Source: Oopsacas minuta
Lineage: Eukaryota; Porifera; Hexactinellida; Lyssacinosida; Leucopsacidae
DNA length: 64,000 bases
Reading direction: 5' to 3'
Assembly: GCA_024704765.1 (NCBI GenBank)
Contig: JAKMXF010000314.1
Span: 1 to 64,000, forward strand
Below are positions 24,195 to 37,945 of the stretch, in pieces (the stretch's first letter is position 1; every line of letters starts with the position of its first letter). The notes beneath the pieces were generated by a model. That model had not been told where the DNA came from, did no database searches, and saw only the letters and a list, made by a program, of their open reading frames with translations. The position numbers and the translations under genes were made by a program.

Positions 24195-27100
24195 GTATGT
24201 TCAATATATAGAGATTCGTTTAGAATGTATTTAATTTGCTTCTGTTTATTTATATTCCTAAATTAGGCTACACATGCAATTGCAATTTGGCCATAAAATT
24301 ATTCCATTTATTATATAGATTGAGACAAGCACAAACGATACATAATTTCCCCATTAATCATTATATTTAAGGATTTTCTATTACTTTATTTATCTCACCA
24401 AAAATATTCTTATCTAACATATTTCTGACATTAAACGAATACATTTGCTTGGAATATCTCACTGGGAATTACCTTTGGAAAATGGGGCTCCATTGGAACT
24501 AGGTTGGGTGGTATATACCCAAAGAATCCTCTAGGCCCCTATCGGCCATATAAACTTTAACCGAGCTAAAATTGATGTATTTATTAGTTGTTAAGTATTA
24601 TAGAATACACTCATTCGATGGGTGACAAGTTATGAGAGTATATTGTTCAAAATTTCCGAATCTTGTCAACTATTATAATGTTGTGTCGTCCAAGGTGTAG
24701 TTCTTCACCCCTTATTATTTTATACCTCCTGCCCCACTGGTTATTAGCAACAAATATGTATAATACAACTTTCTACATCGCAACTCTAGGTAATTTATCT
24801 GAGTTCATTTGTTTTGTAGTCAACAATTCGGCCTACGTATTTTGTCATACAATGGCTTCTCTTCTGAAAGTTCATATTCTTCCTGAAATTCATTCATTCG
24901 CTATTTGGGCCCCCCCACAAAAACTGAGCACAATGTTTTCCCAATGCCTTGTAATAATGAGATTATTTGTCCATCTCCATTGTATTCGTACCAAACTTTT
25001 CAGATTAGTGATATTGAAATCAATGTATTTTTTCCGAGCAGGTTACCATATTATTTTGTTATCTTCCGTTACAGGGAGTTTGCAGGTTGCCCTCTCCATG
25101 CATGACCTGCTTAATCTACGACTATTTATTATATTTTTGTACCCGAAAGAGAAGGCTATGAAAATAGAAAACCATTTTCTAATTTCTATAAGATAGTCTA
25201 TTCCAGGGGTACCCAAACAATTGCCATAGTGTTTAATGCGGCATACTAAATAATTTATGCGCCCTGCCAATTTGTTTACTAATATCTACTTTCTCAGTTT
25301 ATGAATTACGAATTATCTCTAAATATTCATTTTATGGATGTTTACCCTACAAAATGAAGCCTAATGTAATTAATTTGGAGTATTTGTATTAGACTCATTT
25401 ACTTAGGTCGTCATTAAATATCAGTATTAGACATGCAATCCATTTTTTCATTGCCTGTAATGAAAATGATAAACGCAAAAATAGCGTCATGGGAAAGTGC
25501 GATATACTTCCGCAATCTGTAAAACCTTTCCACCAGCGCATCTGCTCTAAAGTTCATCAACTACAATTTATGTATTCCTTTTGATGCAATTCGATATTTT
25601 ACACCCTATTTCTTATATATTTTTATTCGCATAGATTGAGGCTGCATTTACTATTTCTTCATACTTTCCGGTATTTCTTTGTTAGCTGGGTAAAATTACA
25701 TTTCAAGCTATCGTGTGTAAAGAATCACTTCGGTATATTCGACTTACTTATTTCTGTACTTTGCTGTACTTGTGACCTCTTGGATTTTAACGTTCTTTGA
25801 CACTGCTCAGCCAAATACTGGATCGAAGTTTGGAATTTTTCAGACATATATTTTTCATGCTTATTTTGTCAGTGTTTGCAATTCTATCCTACTGGCTTTA
25901 TTTGTGAAGTTTAAAATATTTCCAGCAGGATCGAAATGCAAACACTGGCAAAATATGTATGAAAATTTGTCTGAATGTTCTTTCTAGAATGTTCTTATTC
26001 TGTGTTAAATTGTACAACTGATTTAAAAGGCCAGATTTCACGCATAATTGGAATATACCCTCGTAAAACGTATCCTAGGCAAGATTATACCCATAGATAA
26101 TAACATGTTATTGAAGTTTACTATCTCAAAAATATCATGCTCAATTGCCTATTAAAAGTTGCTGGGATAACAATCAGGGTTAGAAATACAACTAATCCAA
26201 GAAAGACATGTCCTCACCACACAGACAACGCATTAAAAGACATTGGCACGCATCCATGATCTGGGAGTCAATGTGGCAAGACCCCAAAGTTAAACCTTGC
26301 GCAAAGGAATTTCTCTATTGTATGGTCAATTGCATATATTCTGAACTTAGTATCTCTACGGTCCAGTTTGTTAAGAATTAGCCCCGAGTTTGTCAGTTCC
26401 CAACCTTTTTCACCCTTGGGCACCTATAGCAATTTCTACATTTTGTGTACCCTTTCTATACACTACAATACAACCTGCTGACCCCTGTTCTCGTCTGTGG
26501 ATCAATGGGTCATTATTCCCAATTTTGGAATCGCCTATATCATTCCTATCACATATCGCTTTTACACTCATCCCACAAGGCTAGCATTACGCGAATCTTT
26601 ATGCATAAGTCCAGAAAATAATGCATTCATATTTCAAAACATCAACTCAGACCATTGTTTTCGGATATATGTGTTCTGGCCTGTCCGAATGGTGCCCCCG
26701 GGCCAAATTGCAAACCCAGAACAAATATTTCTGATATTTTTGTTAGTCTAGCCGGACAATATACTGCAGCCAAAATACTTCTTGAGAAACAATGAGATTG
26801 CAGCTTTTTCGCATTATCCATAAATCTGATTATATTTGTCTATTGAATGGTTTATTGGATACATCTTGTTTTCAGTATTTTAAAGGGTCCAAAGCTTGTC
26901 GTTTATAAAGTGACCTTGGGTTCGGAAACTTTTTGGGGGCCTTCTGAAGAAATACAGGCCACTCTCAGTTTTTAATTTTGATGATAACTAAATCTGCATA
27001 GTTGGTTCATAATGGTCTGATAAAAACTTTTCTAATATTTTGACCTCTAGCACTGGGGTGGAAATTTAAGCCATCACGTCTGCCAATTTTTGGGATTTGG

Positions 27101-29626
27101 ATTTAGGGTCGACTGATTAAATCCTAACTTAGTTAACATCCTAATGACATTTATATGTTGCCTATCATTAGATTATAACACTCTATGCCCTTGATCAAAT
27201 CGCTACCTGAAATACAGGGGCCTATGGGTCATTATTTGGATACTTATGGAGGAATTAACATTTCGATTGGCATCCATATAATTAGCACAAGTGTGCATTA
27301 AGCTATAATACAAATTTGTCAGCATTCTGAATAGTGAGTCATGAACATTTCTTAACCTCACTAGGGAGATTTACCGGTAATCGAGCTTCTATTCCGAGAA
27401 AAGTTTCTGAACCCAGTTCACTTCGATAAACTCTGAAATTGGTCCCCCCCGCTGCATCATTAATGCATATTCCACCCTAAAAGGAGCATTATGGTCACAA
27501 TATTTGAGCTAAGTGTTCTGATGGTGGGTATTGAAAGATCATTTCTAAATCTTCACTTTAGGGTATTTTTTTGAATAATACTTAGTGGGACTGTAGCCTT
27601 TAAGTTTTGTTTACGCAAGATATATATATTTTTTAGTTTAGGCTTAAGAAGTTTAGGGAATACACCCCTCAGATTATAGATAGCAAATAATATATTATTG
27701 ATTTTATGCATGACGAGATAGGGATTCGATCATTCCAGTACAAACCCTTAAACTTTAATCCAATATTGTGGCCACAATTGATTAGGTATGTCTATTTACA
27801 AGCCCTCTTGTAACACATAAGGCAACCTCTGTTCTAGCTGTATTGACTGACGCAAAATCTTTATTATACTCGTGCTCAGCATAGAAATTCCAGCAGTTTG
27901 ATGTACATATTGAACATATTTGTAGTGATCTTTTCTTTAGCATCGCAAATATTCCCCTGTAAGGTGACAACTTTGAATTCAAATTTGTGACAGAACTCAT
28001 TGAATGATCACTTGTTCGACTCCTCTTTTCTATCTTAGTCAATAAATGCATATATTGGCCGACAAGTGATCTTATGGTCATAGTCATAAAGATTCTAAAT
28101 TCTAATTCTAAGAATTTCCCTCAATTGGTTGAAAATTCGAATTGCATTTCTGGGTATAGGTATGATATCTTTCCTGTAAGAATCCCCATTGGGTCCCTAA
28201 ATAAAGATTCCTATTGGGATTCCCTTATGATTTTTCCCATGGAGATCCTACATGGGGATTCATATCAAGATTCCCATATGTAGATCCATATCTGCGGCCC
28301 GTAGCCATTAAGCCTAAATGAACACATCACTTTTCCCAGCACATTTGCTTATCCAGAATTTTTGAGAATGACAATTATCTGTTTTCCATCACCAAAATTT
28401 ATTATACCATAATTCTGCTCGAATTTGCGATTCCGCCTTGCTCTCTATCTAAACAACTGACAATCAAAGTGGTTGTTATAGAACTGATTTTGGAACACAT
28501 GATTAGATTAAGTCTAGTCTACTGGCAGGCAAACTTCTGCTTAATCATATGTTATTTATCTTAATTAAGATTCTTCAGAATACTCTCATTCCATTCAACA
28601 TAATAGCCACCTTGAAAATATTTCACATTATCAGGCTAGCTATGATGTAGTCACTCTCAGAACGTTGACCCTAACCCGGAGTACACCAAATAACTCGAGT
28701 ATAATTTTAGTACCATGACACATGTTCGAACTGTTGCTAATACATTTAGGATAAGAGATGTTGCCTTACCTAAGCAATTTCTCCATAGAATTGTGCAAGA
28801 CTGCTGAAGAAGCTAAGATCAAACTAGGTTCTTCGGCATACAAATCGGAAAGTTGGTAGTGGACGTCTTAGATTAAATAGAGGTAGTCAAATATCATCTA
28901 CTAGCAAGAGGGGGTTTCAAAAGTGATGGTATGTCATCGAAGTGGAAAAGGTTGTGCTGATAGGGTAGTAGAAAATCTTGTCACTTACATGCAATTGTAT
29001 ATTTCGATTTCGGATCGAAAATTGTATTTATGTCTGTGTAATTGTTGATGTGTAACTCGGGTTGCCCTTTCCTCCCCCTCTCAGAAACTGTGTCGACATT
29101 TTTTATCTTGCTCGCGAGCTGGTTATGAGCGTATGCCTAGATAAATAATATATAACAGTCGCATGGACAGATTAATTCCAATTGTAGTAAAGGCCCCAAC
29201 TTTAATCGATACTTATTTGTTCCATGAAATTATCATAAAATACTGGATGGTTATCCGAATTTACTGTCCATCCCCTTAGGGACCAAAACAAATTATCTGA
29301 GGATCCATCAGAATCCAGGCATAATTCATAATATGAATCATAATTATTATATCGTGACCTCAAATGCTGACTAAAGTTCGTTACATCTAGGGTTCTTTCC
29401 TCCTAGCTTAGGGCAAATTTATTATAAATATCATGATAATACAATGTTATAGGTATATTTCCTCTGTACGTACGCTCTCTAAACCTTGGCTCATTTTTGA
29501 AGAAGAAAAACATGCATGCTTCAGTATTTTCCCATTGTCTAATAATACTTGAGAGATAAACCGAGAGATGTATCACCCAAACTTTTTTCATCACTTTGTA
29601 TTGATCATGTTCGTTGTGCTTAAAGT

Positions 29627-30035
29627 CACCATTGGCTTTAAATGTCTATCCGTTGGCTTTAGGGTCTTGGGTACCTTTAAAGTGCATAAAATGTATTAGG
29701 TTTCTATGGGTTATTGCATATAACACGTTGATTGACAGCAAATCTTTGTGGTATAGCTTCTATTTTGAGTTGTGATGACGTTGGCGAAACATGCTAACCA
29801 GCGTACAATGAATCAAGGTTTGAGTTAGGGGTATACAATGTATTATTTACTTATGGGTTAATAACTATTTAAAGTAGATTTACCAGAATGAGTATTTATC
29901 TGGCTGTGATTTTTCTTGTTATAATGACGTAAGCAAAATTATACAAGTTGAATTCGGGAAATATTTGATTTATTTGAGTTATTTTGATAAAATATTCACA
30001 CTAAAATTTTGTTCCAAGCCATAAAGTGTTTAGAT
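29627..30035 (+). mobile_element. Partial copy of the Transib-like element, cut by a hAT element
   Basis: This segment is colinear with 37946-38373, the first ~430 bp of the 1800 bp insertion described below. Shared blocks include TTGGCTTTAAATG/TGGCTTTAAATGG, GGCTTTAGGGTCTTGGGTAC, GGGTTATTGCATATAAC and GGGGTATACAAT. Its left end reads CACCATTGGCTTTAAAT where the other copy has CACAGTGGCTTTAAAT. It stops at the hAT terminus CAGGGG at 30036. A conserved inner segment of the same family reappears at 33679-33809. Confidence 0.8.
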
Positions 30036-31389
30036 CAGGGGTCTTCAAACTTTTTGCTTTGAAAGCCACTTTATAACTTTTGATCATAATCCCGAGCCAT
30101 ATGAAAATTCGAAAGACTTGATGAAATTGTTTGATCATAACATGAATTGAAATACATACATTAATGTGATGTGTGAAATTGTTTCGTGTCATATCAAAGC
30201 GTATCCATACAAGGTGCTATTTCAGCTGATGCATTACGCAATACATCATGTAGATGTTCATCCTTCATATTTGACCGATACCTATTCTTAGTATACTTCA
30301 TTTTGGAGAAGAGGGCTTCACAAGTATAAGTACTCCCAAATATGCTTACCATCCTCCTTGCGTGTTCAAGAATAAATGAATATGTATCAGTTGGTGGGAC
30401 TTTGTAGAATTCTGAAATACTGAGATTCTTGGATATCTCATCTAATTTACCTCCCTAAACTTTTCCTGCAAATTAATATTTGCTTGTAGATCAAGAAGCT
30501 CCAGCTGAATTTCATCAGAAGCACACTGGACATTAAAACAGAAAGGCTGGGTGAAGAGCACAATTTCTGTTCCTCCCTTCTAAAATCAGCAGATCTAGTT
30601 TCGAATTCTTCTATCAGGTGTGAAACTATCCTTGCATATCTTTTTCCGTCAGGATTTTCCATAGATCGAAGTTCCGAAGAGTGTGAGAAGTTGCTTTTTG
30701 AGAGCTGCGCCTCAAATAGACTAAACCTCGCCTCAAAAGCACATATGATGCCAAAAGTTCCTGAATAAGCTTCATTTACCCTGAAGAGCAGAATTTTAAC
30801 TGTTTAGATGAGTTGTGATATCCACCAAAAATGCAAAATCCCTGAGCCAACTGGATTTTGAAATTCAGGAACTTTATTCCCCTTTCCTCCATAAAGCACA
30901 ACATCTCATCGCGTAACGTCCACACTCTCTTAAGAACTTCTCCTCTACTAAACTACCGAACAGCTGTGAAATAGAGTGCATCACCATACTCTGAATCTAG
31001 CTCTTTAGAATATGTTTGAATTTTCTATGGTTGACTCCCTTAGCTCTGAGAAAAATTCACAGCATCAACAATAAGTTTCATAAAGTTTTCCAATCCAAGT
31101 ATTATTGCGCATTAAACTTTCTGGTGAATAATACAGTGACACCATATGACTCCTTCACGGCCATTAGCAGCTAACCACCGCGATTTCTGTCCCTTAATGC
31201 CACTTCCTATTCCAAGCATGGACAGAGTTCCGTCTGTTGCAACTCCAGACAGCTTCGTGCTGGTAAAGAAGCTTTTGATAGGACTTTCTGTACTTCATTA
31301 AAAATATCAATACCACGGGCTTTTCCATACATAGGACTGAGTGATAACATTTCCTCAGTTATTTTGAAACTATTATCAACTTCCCTAAT
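30036..31389 (-). mobile_element. hAT transposase relic of the GTF2IRD2-like type, 5' truncated
   Basis: The element starts with CAGGGGTCTTCAAACTTTTT, a typical hAT end. Reading the minus strand from about 31392, the transposase shows ITEEMLSLSPMYGKARGIDI and FNEVQKVLSKASLPARS (31207-31350), then LYFTAVR with RGEVLKRVWTLRDEMLCFM (about 30900-31000), then a C-terminal dimerisation block FGSTYTCEALFSKMKYTKN (about 30290-30345) and MKDEHLHDVLRNA. This order is that of GTF2IRD2-type hAT transposases. Several stops are present. The N-terminal part is missing where the next hAT element begins at 31390. Confidence 0.8.
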
Positions 31390-33507
31390 CAAGGGCGTAA
31401 ATCCATGTTACAAAGTAGGGGGACGTTTTCACAAAGAATTCTACGAACTCCGAGTTGTGAGCAACGGTAATAGGTCTTAGAGAGCTCGCACCTTCCCTCA
31501 TTTTTTGAATTCTTAGACGGACAAATATTGATCAACTGATATTCTTAGCACCCAATGGAGCACGAATTTTTATTTGGTTTATACTAACAATACTTTCATA
31601 AATGAGAATATAATTGCATATAGATTATAATAATGTTACCAAATTTAGTGAAAAGTTCCAAAAATCTTCCTACGATTATCTGATTGCTCGATAAATCTTC
31701 TTGCCAGTTGACGCACATCAACTTTATCAAGTTTTTCACGGTGTGCGTGGCAAACTAAAAGACAATTCAATCTGTGCTGGGTCATTGTACCTCTGAGCCA
31801 AGTTTTTAGACGCCTTAAAGCTGAAAAGCTGCGCTCACACTCGCACGAAGAAACAGGACACACAAGTAACAACTTCAGTAGAACAACTACCTGTTGAAAC
31901 AAGGAGCGTCTTAAGTGTCATACTCTGATAAGACAGTTTTCCATCATTTAACTTATCTGTCTTGTAGTTATGAATGAACATCTCTAATTGTATTTGTAGA
32001 GAACATTTATCAAGTTCAGTATACTTAGAATTCACATCTAAATCAATGCAAACCGAGTTAAGACATCAAATACCATTCCTGCAATAGATTCACTGGTAGT
32101 AGTAGGAATTTCATACTTACCGGCAAAATCTTCGTGTACATGTAGATCGGAGTTAACATGCCTCAGACATATGGACTCTTACTCTCGACCACTAATATCT
32201 TGTGTCCCATCAACAATAATGGTGAAACATCCATGCTTTTGAATGTCACTCACAACTTCTCTTACAATGCAATGACTGAACATTTCCATCATTTCTTCTT
32301 GTCCACGAGGAGAAATACAATTGACTGTTCGTTTTAGGTAGACCCCTAGATCGGGATCATCTTCTAACCTAAGTTTCAAAAGCTGAAAATAATTTCCAGA
32401 AGTCTCATCATGGTCACGAATTGCAGAGCCTTGTTTTAGTAAATATCTTATCGAAGTAAATAATTTCAAAGGCGAATTTCTTGAAATTTCTTGTTCTTTT
32501 AGTTTCTGTGTGTTCATTTGGACATTTACAGCGGCCTTTTGATTGTGGAAATCTGATTTATTGCTAGTTGGTGTGTGTGTGTGCGTGTGTGTGTGTGGGT
32601 GACATTTGATGTGACCAAAACTTTTCATGTGCCTTCTTCCAGTTGTCAAACCCATTTAGAATGAATGCTGGATCTTTACATCTGGCTAAATCTATTAATC
32701 CTAATGCACTAGCTTTTGAGCAGTAGAACCACAGAACATTTTTTCAGACCCGAACTTACTGATATTCTTGATACCAGTTTTCCTGGAAATGAAGTGATTG
32801 TGATGGTGATAGTTTAACAAGGATGACCAATATATCTGACTGATGTCGAACAACTTGAACCATGTAAATAACACGATCCGGGTATAGGGAAATCCAGAGG
32901 GTCAGTGTCGTCACTGTCCAAATGTTGGGTGTGTCACCAACGCAAACTGCGATGGAAGAGCACCTTGAACTAGATATCGACTGCTGCCGACAGGAATCAT
33001 TTGAGGTAAAATTAAGCTGAAGATCTTGTTCGTCATTTTCTGCTAAGCTAAGTATGACGGCACTGGGTACACTGCTTTGACTTGAACCTGCTATTCAGTG
33101 GTGCTAGACTCTAACGTGGGATATACTACACACTGCTCGGGAATAAGAGAAAGATTATAGACAGAACTGGGCTGACAATTATGTTTATCAATAACGCTGG
33201 TCTACTCATCCTGCGGGATGTCTTTGAAAAATCTCTTAATTCCAGTCAGTTTTTCCCTCTTTGAAATAGCATCGTTTCGAGACATGGGTTTCAATCCGTT
33301 TCTTTAAGGAGATAATGGTGTTCTTATCTGGAACAATGGAACGCTAGTAGTGCATAAATGGGTCAAAAAATCAAAACGACTGGAAGGGAAAATTTGTCAT
33401 TAAAATATCCAATGGGAATTATTATTTATATCTGTATTATAAACAATTTCAATTACGAAAAATTGGGGGAACGCGTCCCCCCCCTCCCCCCAGGATTTAC
33501 GCCCCTG
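31390..33507 (-). mobile_element. hAT element of the ZMYM1-like type, 2.1 kb, internally deleted
   Basis: The ends are inverted repeats: CAAGGGCGTAAATCC (31390) and, reversed, CAGGGGCGTAAATCC (ending 33507), each followed by a G-rich run. The minus-strand transposase begins near 33286 (MSRNDAISKREKLTGIKRFF). It has the zinc-finger-region block GFDNWKKAHEKFWSHQ (about 32610-32660), ISPRGQEEMMEMFSHC (about 32300), HGCFTIIVDGTQDISG with the catalytic-region Asp (about 32190-32240), and the dimerisation motif CECERSFSALRRLKTWLRGT with a MTQHRLNCL block (31740-31850). The part between the Asp block and the C-terminus is too short, so an internal deletion is likely. A (GT)n tract at 32570-32597 interrupts the coding region. 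The flanking 8-mers do not match each other. Confidence 0.83.
32570..32597. repeat. (GT)n microsatellite inside the hAT transposase
   Basis: A run of GT with two interruptions. On the minus strand it would encode HTHTHTHT between two conserved hAT blocks, so it is an expansion inside dead coding sequence. Confidence 0.85.
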
Positions 33508-36500
33508 TTAGTATGTACATATTCATTTTCGTAATAGTATCTATTAAAGCCAAGAGTGGATTTATTCAACATCTGACTCCTTTGGAAGGTCAATTGCAAA
33601 TCGATTCGCTCTTCTCCAATAATAAGTTTCTTTGTGGGACTGGTGGGTTAAGTAAAATAAATCACGAATGATTGCCAAGGAGATAGATCATTACACTTAC
33701 TGAAAGCATCACGTTCATACAATTCGCTGAATTTTATCCGATTAAAGAGAATTCGCCATCTGAAAGATCAAATATCTTGATGTAGGAATCGACTGCCGTT
33801 CTGATTGATGGTTAATGATATTCTGTGAGCATTTCGAAAATGTGTCCATTGTCAATGAAATTGCTGACATCATCATCAATCCAGCTTATGAGGCCGCCCT
33901 CTAGTGATGTTCCCCATTTCAGGACTGCGACGTTCAATGGGTAGGGTGTTAGTTATATTTTGTATGCTACCTTCAGGCAAAGCTTTTCTGAGCTTCACGG
34001 GTACTTCATCCAATTCCAAGGACATATGCTCAAAGATAGACTTACAGTTCCGTTTCTGAAGGCCATTAATACTTCCGATGTATCTGTCAGTAGAGATAAA
34101 ATCCTTTCTAAATTTACGATTGTAGTTTCATGGTTGAGACACGATGCTTGTGTTATCTGCACGAGATCAATTCATTTATGTTAATGAATGTATCACAAAA
34201 TATTGATAAATAATCCATTTGACTTGAGAATGTATTAATTAGAGTTTAGGAATAAATAATATATAAGGGACGTAAATTGTCCTGAAAAGCAATTCTACGT
34301 ATTTACAGACATGAGCGAAGCTGTATCAACTCATTGCGATTTTCAACAACTTATTTTTGAGTGAGTTACACGATATAAAAATGAGATGTTGATAATACTT
34401 CATGTGATAGTTGCAAATACACCAATTTGCATGTTGATTTCGTAAAATTCATGCACAAACACTTGACATAGTAACAACAATATGCTGCGAATATTTTTTC
34501 TGCATGGATCATTCTCCAAATTGTAATTTAAAAGAAACTATAATCGTTGTAAATTTAATGGATGGATCTTAATCTTTACATAATATACAGAAATCTGTAC
34601 ATAAGTATCTCTCTCCTGTTTTCCACTAATGTATCAATCGCTACTAGGGTATTGAGAGTAACAGAGTCAAATCAAAGTGTATTCTCAACCATTATCTCAT
34701 GAAATCTATTGGATATTGGTTGATGTTCAGATAAATTCAACTATTAAAAAATATTTTTGGATTTAATGGAAGCCAAACTAGATTCTACATCATTCTAATG
34801 CATTCTTACTGTAGAAGTACAGTAGAACAGTTTGTTCCATACGAATATTCTTTTCTGGAAACCTCTTAGTTCGGCAGAATTAGAATATGACGCGGAGTGG
34901 TCTAAAGAATATTTACATTATTTAATGCATTAATGGCCTCCGTTATATGTTAACCCGGGGGTACAGACGGTCAGACATTCCAACTCTACTAGGTGTAAAT
35001 CATCTCATGGGCCAAATTTATATTTCCACTTCCCTATTACGTGGTACACATCTACCGGACTGAATTTTAGGAAGTGGAATGGCTCTTGAACTTTCTTTGG
35101 TCCAGGGACCACTACACACCATGTGACGCCACTGCTATCCAAAGTTTGTTTCTATTATTACTAGTTTTACTCGGAACCACGCTAACTAATATTACTGTGT
35201 CATGGTATATAGAATGTATACGATAGCTATTTCGAGCAGAAATAGCAATTTTTAATATTTAGTCATCTGAGCTGTTTTTATTATAGATTTTAATTACACA
35301 TTTACAACGAAATCGTCCTCGATGTTCCATGAATAGTATATTGATATATTGTACTGAAATTTGTGCATACTCACGGATTTATTGGCTACAAAATTATCAC
35401 TGAAATAGCTATATGACTACAAAATTATCTCCAATATTATCAAAACTATATATATGTATGAATTAGACTACTATTGACGACGTCCACAATGATTAAATGA
35501 CCACAGATTAATAAGTAATAGCATCACTTAAATTAAGAATTGATTTTCCTCCCAGTATCTGGCAAGCTAGGTGCCAGAACTTTCAAACCCGTGTTAAATG
35601 CCCCGGTTGCCTCCCCCAATAGGACCGACACTTAGTCAATCCCCTAGAGCTACATGAGGTGTGTGTATGCGACCAACCAAGCCAGTTGTTATGCCCACCG
35701 AAAAATGATCGGCAAAATGAACAGAATGGCTCCCATAGCTAGCACAGTGATGTAAAGTGGTGTCACCCAGGCCCCCCTCTTCCAACTCATACATATTCTG
35801 ACGTCACAATTAGTATCCACGCAAATAATTTGGATTTGGACTGCTGAAATGACTTCAACAAATTATTCGAGTAAGCTATTTAGTATTTAGGAACGATGTG
35901 TTACATCTACCCCCTTTGGCTATGTGGAAAAGAAACAAACGAATTTTCTAAGATGCAATCTAATATGTATAATATTACAAACACGAATTTACATACTAAT
36001 CTTGCCTGTGAATTTAGGTTTTTGATGATTTTGTATAGTTTAGGAACCTCATATGTTCCATAAATAGCCTGTGGTCTATTTGTTACTTCTTTTGTAGGCT
36101 TTGTCTTTCGAGGGCCAGTACTAAATCTTAGAGAGATAGCATACAGCCACAAGTATTTGTTGGTATCCAAACGATTGGTGTCACATATATGATCAATGCC
36201 CAAGTGTACCATGGTTCTTCAGTTGGTTCGATATGCTGTAACATTCGTGGGGATCAGGCTAGCGTGGAGTAATTATTAAAAATACATGACATGAAGATAC
36301 CTTTACCAAAAATATATTAATTTATCCTGCTATAGGAAGTTTTACTTAGTTTCAGATCCAGAGAGAATCCGATTTGGTGATGCTCTTGAGACGTTTGACT
36401 TTCAACAACGCATAGTTTCTCCAAGACATATTTCATGTCACACTCTATGTCTTGTGATCACAAATTTTTCTAACAGTCATTCTATTAAATCCCTCAATAG

Positions 36501-37249
36501 TTTTCAGATAGTTCCTAAGGGCATGCCTATATCATTTATGATCTATACTTCCTCTTCCTAAACCTTCAAAAAACAAATTGTATATAAAAAATCCATTCAA
36601 ATACCATTATTTATTGAAGTATTGATATAACTAATTTTGGTTCAGATACAGATCTCTAGATGCATTAGTTCAATTATATATACCCAATCTATAGGCTGTA
36701 TTGGATGCTCATGCTCGTTTATGCTATAAATCCTGACTGCTGAGCCATGTTCTCGATGGTATACAAGTGATCTGAGGGAGACTACATACAATTATTATAA
36801 TACTCTCCTTTATTATGCCAAAACAGCATTTTATCGTGATAAAGTTGTCGATGGTGATTCTAAAAAAACTCTTCCAATTGGTCAGGAAATTAGCAGACGA
36901 TAAGAAATAACAATTCCTCTCTGATTTTATTAATAAACAAGAATTAAGTATGAAATTTTTCTACATTTTTTGAAAGAAAATTGAATCCTTTAGAATATCC
37001 TTTATATTGTGTTGGAATTGATGCATAGGCAGTATCGTAAAAAGTTGGGTGGTGGATTGTTTTTCTCTGAGTAACTTCAGGTTAGTAAGTCTTCCTAAAT
37101 TTAGAGTAATATTTGGAAAATTGAAAACGAAATCTTGTTCTTTGGATCTAATTCTTACATCAGTCCAAAAGCAGTGTTCAGGTTCACTTCTAGAGCCCAT
37201 CACTTGATTATTAATACATCAATTAGCCAGGCGTATTTTTATGTGTATA
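33508..37249. other. Repeat-rich intronic stretch without a gene
   Basis: 33679-33809 shares a conserved segment with 38939-39072 of the Transib-like insertion; on the minus strand both can encode PSIRTAVDSxIxIxDLSDG. Near 35130 GTGACGCCACTG looks like a hAT right end, and near 34815 CAGTAGAACAGTTTG looks like a Tigger-type end. No gene is supported. Confidence 0.5.
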
Positions 37250-37945
37250 CAGGGCGTCCCATAATTATTGTTGTATCTTTCATCTTATGTTATTATTGCC
37301 ATTAATTGAGAAAAGAAGACAATTATTTTCCAATATATCCTCCTTTCAATTGTATACATGTATCAATACGTGCTGGCATTCCAGTAACTAAATTTTCCAA
37401 GATCAATGGATTAATGTCCCTCCAGCCACTTTTGAGATTTTCTGTTAACTGATTGAGGTTGGTTGAGGGTTTCATCTCATTCAATTTCTCCTGCAAAATA
37501 CTCCACAGATTTTCTATCGGATTTTAATCCGGTGAATTGCCAGGCCATTCCCCTTTGGCCCAAAAGGCGAGCATGCTGTTTTTGCGCCATTCCTGCGTGC
37601 GACTGGCAGTGTGTACTGGTGCCCCGTCTTGCATGAATATGGCCCGACACATGTTAGGTAGTAATTTCCTGGTCAGAATGCTGCCTGCCGTTTTTGAACG
37701 ACCCACCGCAAGTCGATAAGATTTCTCCAATATCTCTTCTACATAATATTGAGAGTTTACAGTCTGTTTAGGAGGAACGAAATGTAATTCTGAGAGGCCA
37801 CGATAGCTCATAATAGCCCAGACCATCACTTTTGGGGGGTTTTTGATAACTTCACGAGGTGGTACATTGGAGCTGTCAGTGGACCAAACCTTATCATTTG
37901 GGCGGAGCTGGGATGAAATAGTTCGTATGGTGATTCATCACTCCA

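Noticed and set aside
24663-25196. 177-codon + strand frame rich in Leu, Phe and His
   Set aside because: Hydrophobic composition expected from AT/pyrimidine-rich DNA, no family features, and it lies in an intron beside a hAT-type end.
28080-28283. ATCCCCATTGGGATTCC-like repeats
   Set aside because: Loose and imperfect repetition without clear unit length or flanks; probably local slippage.
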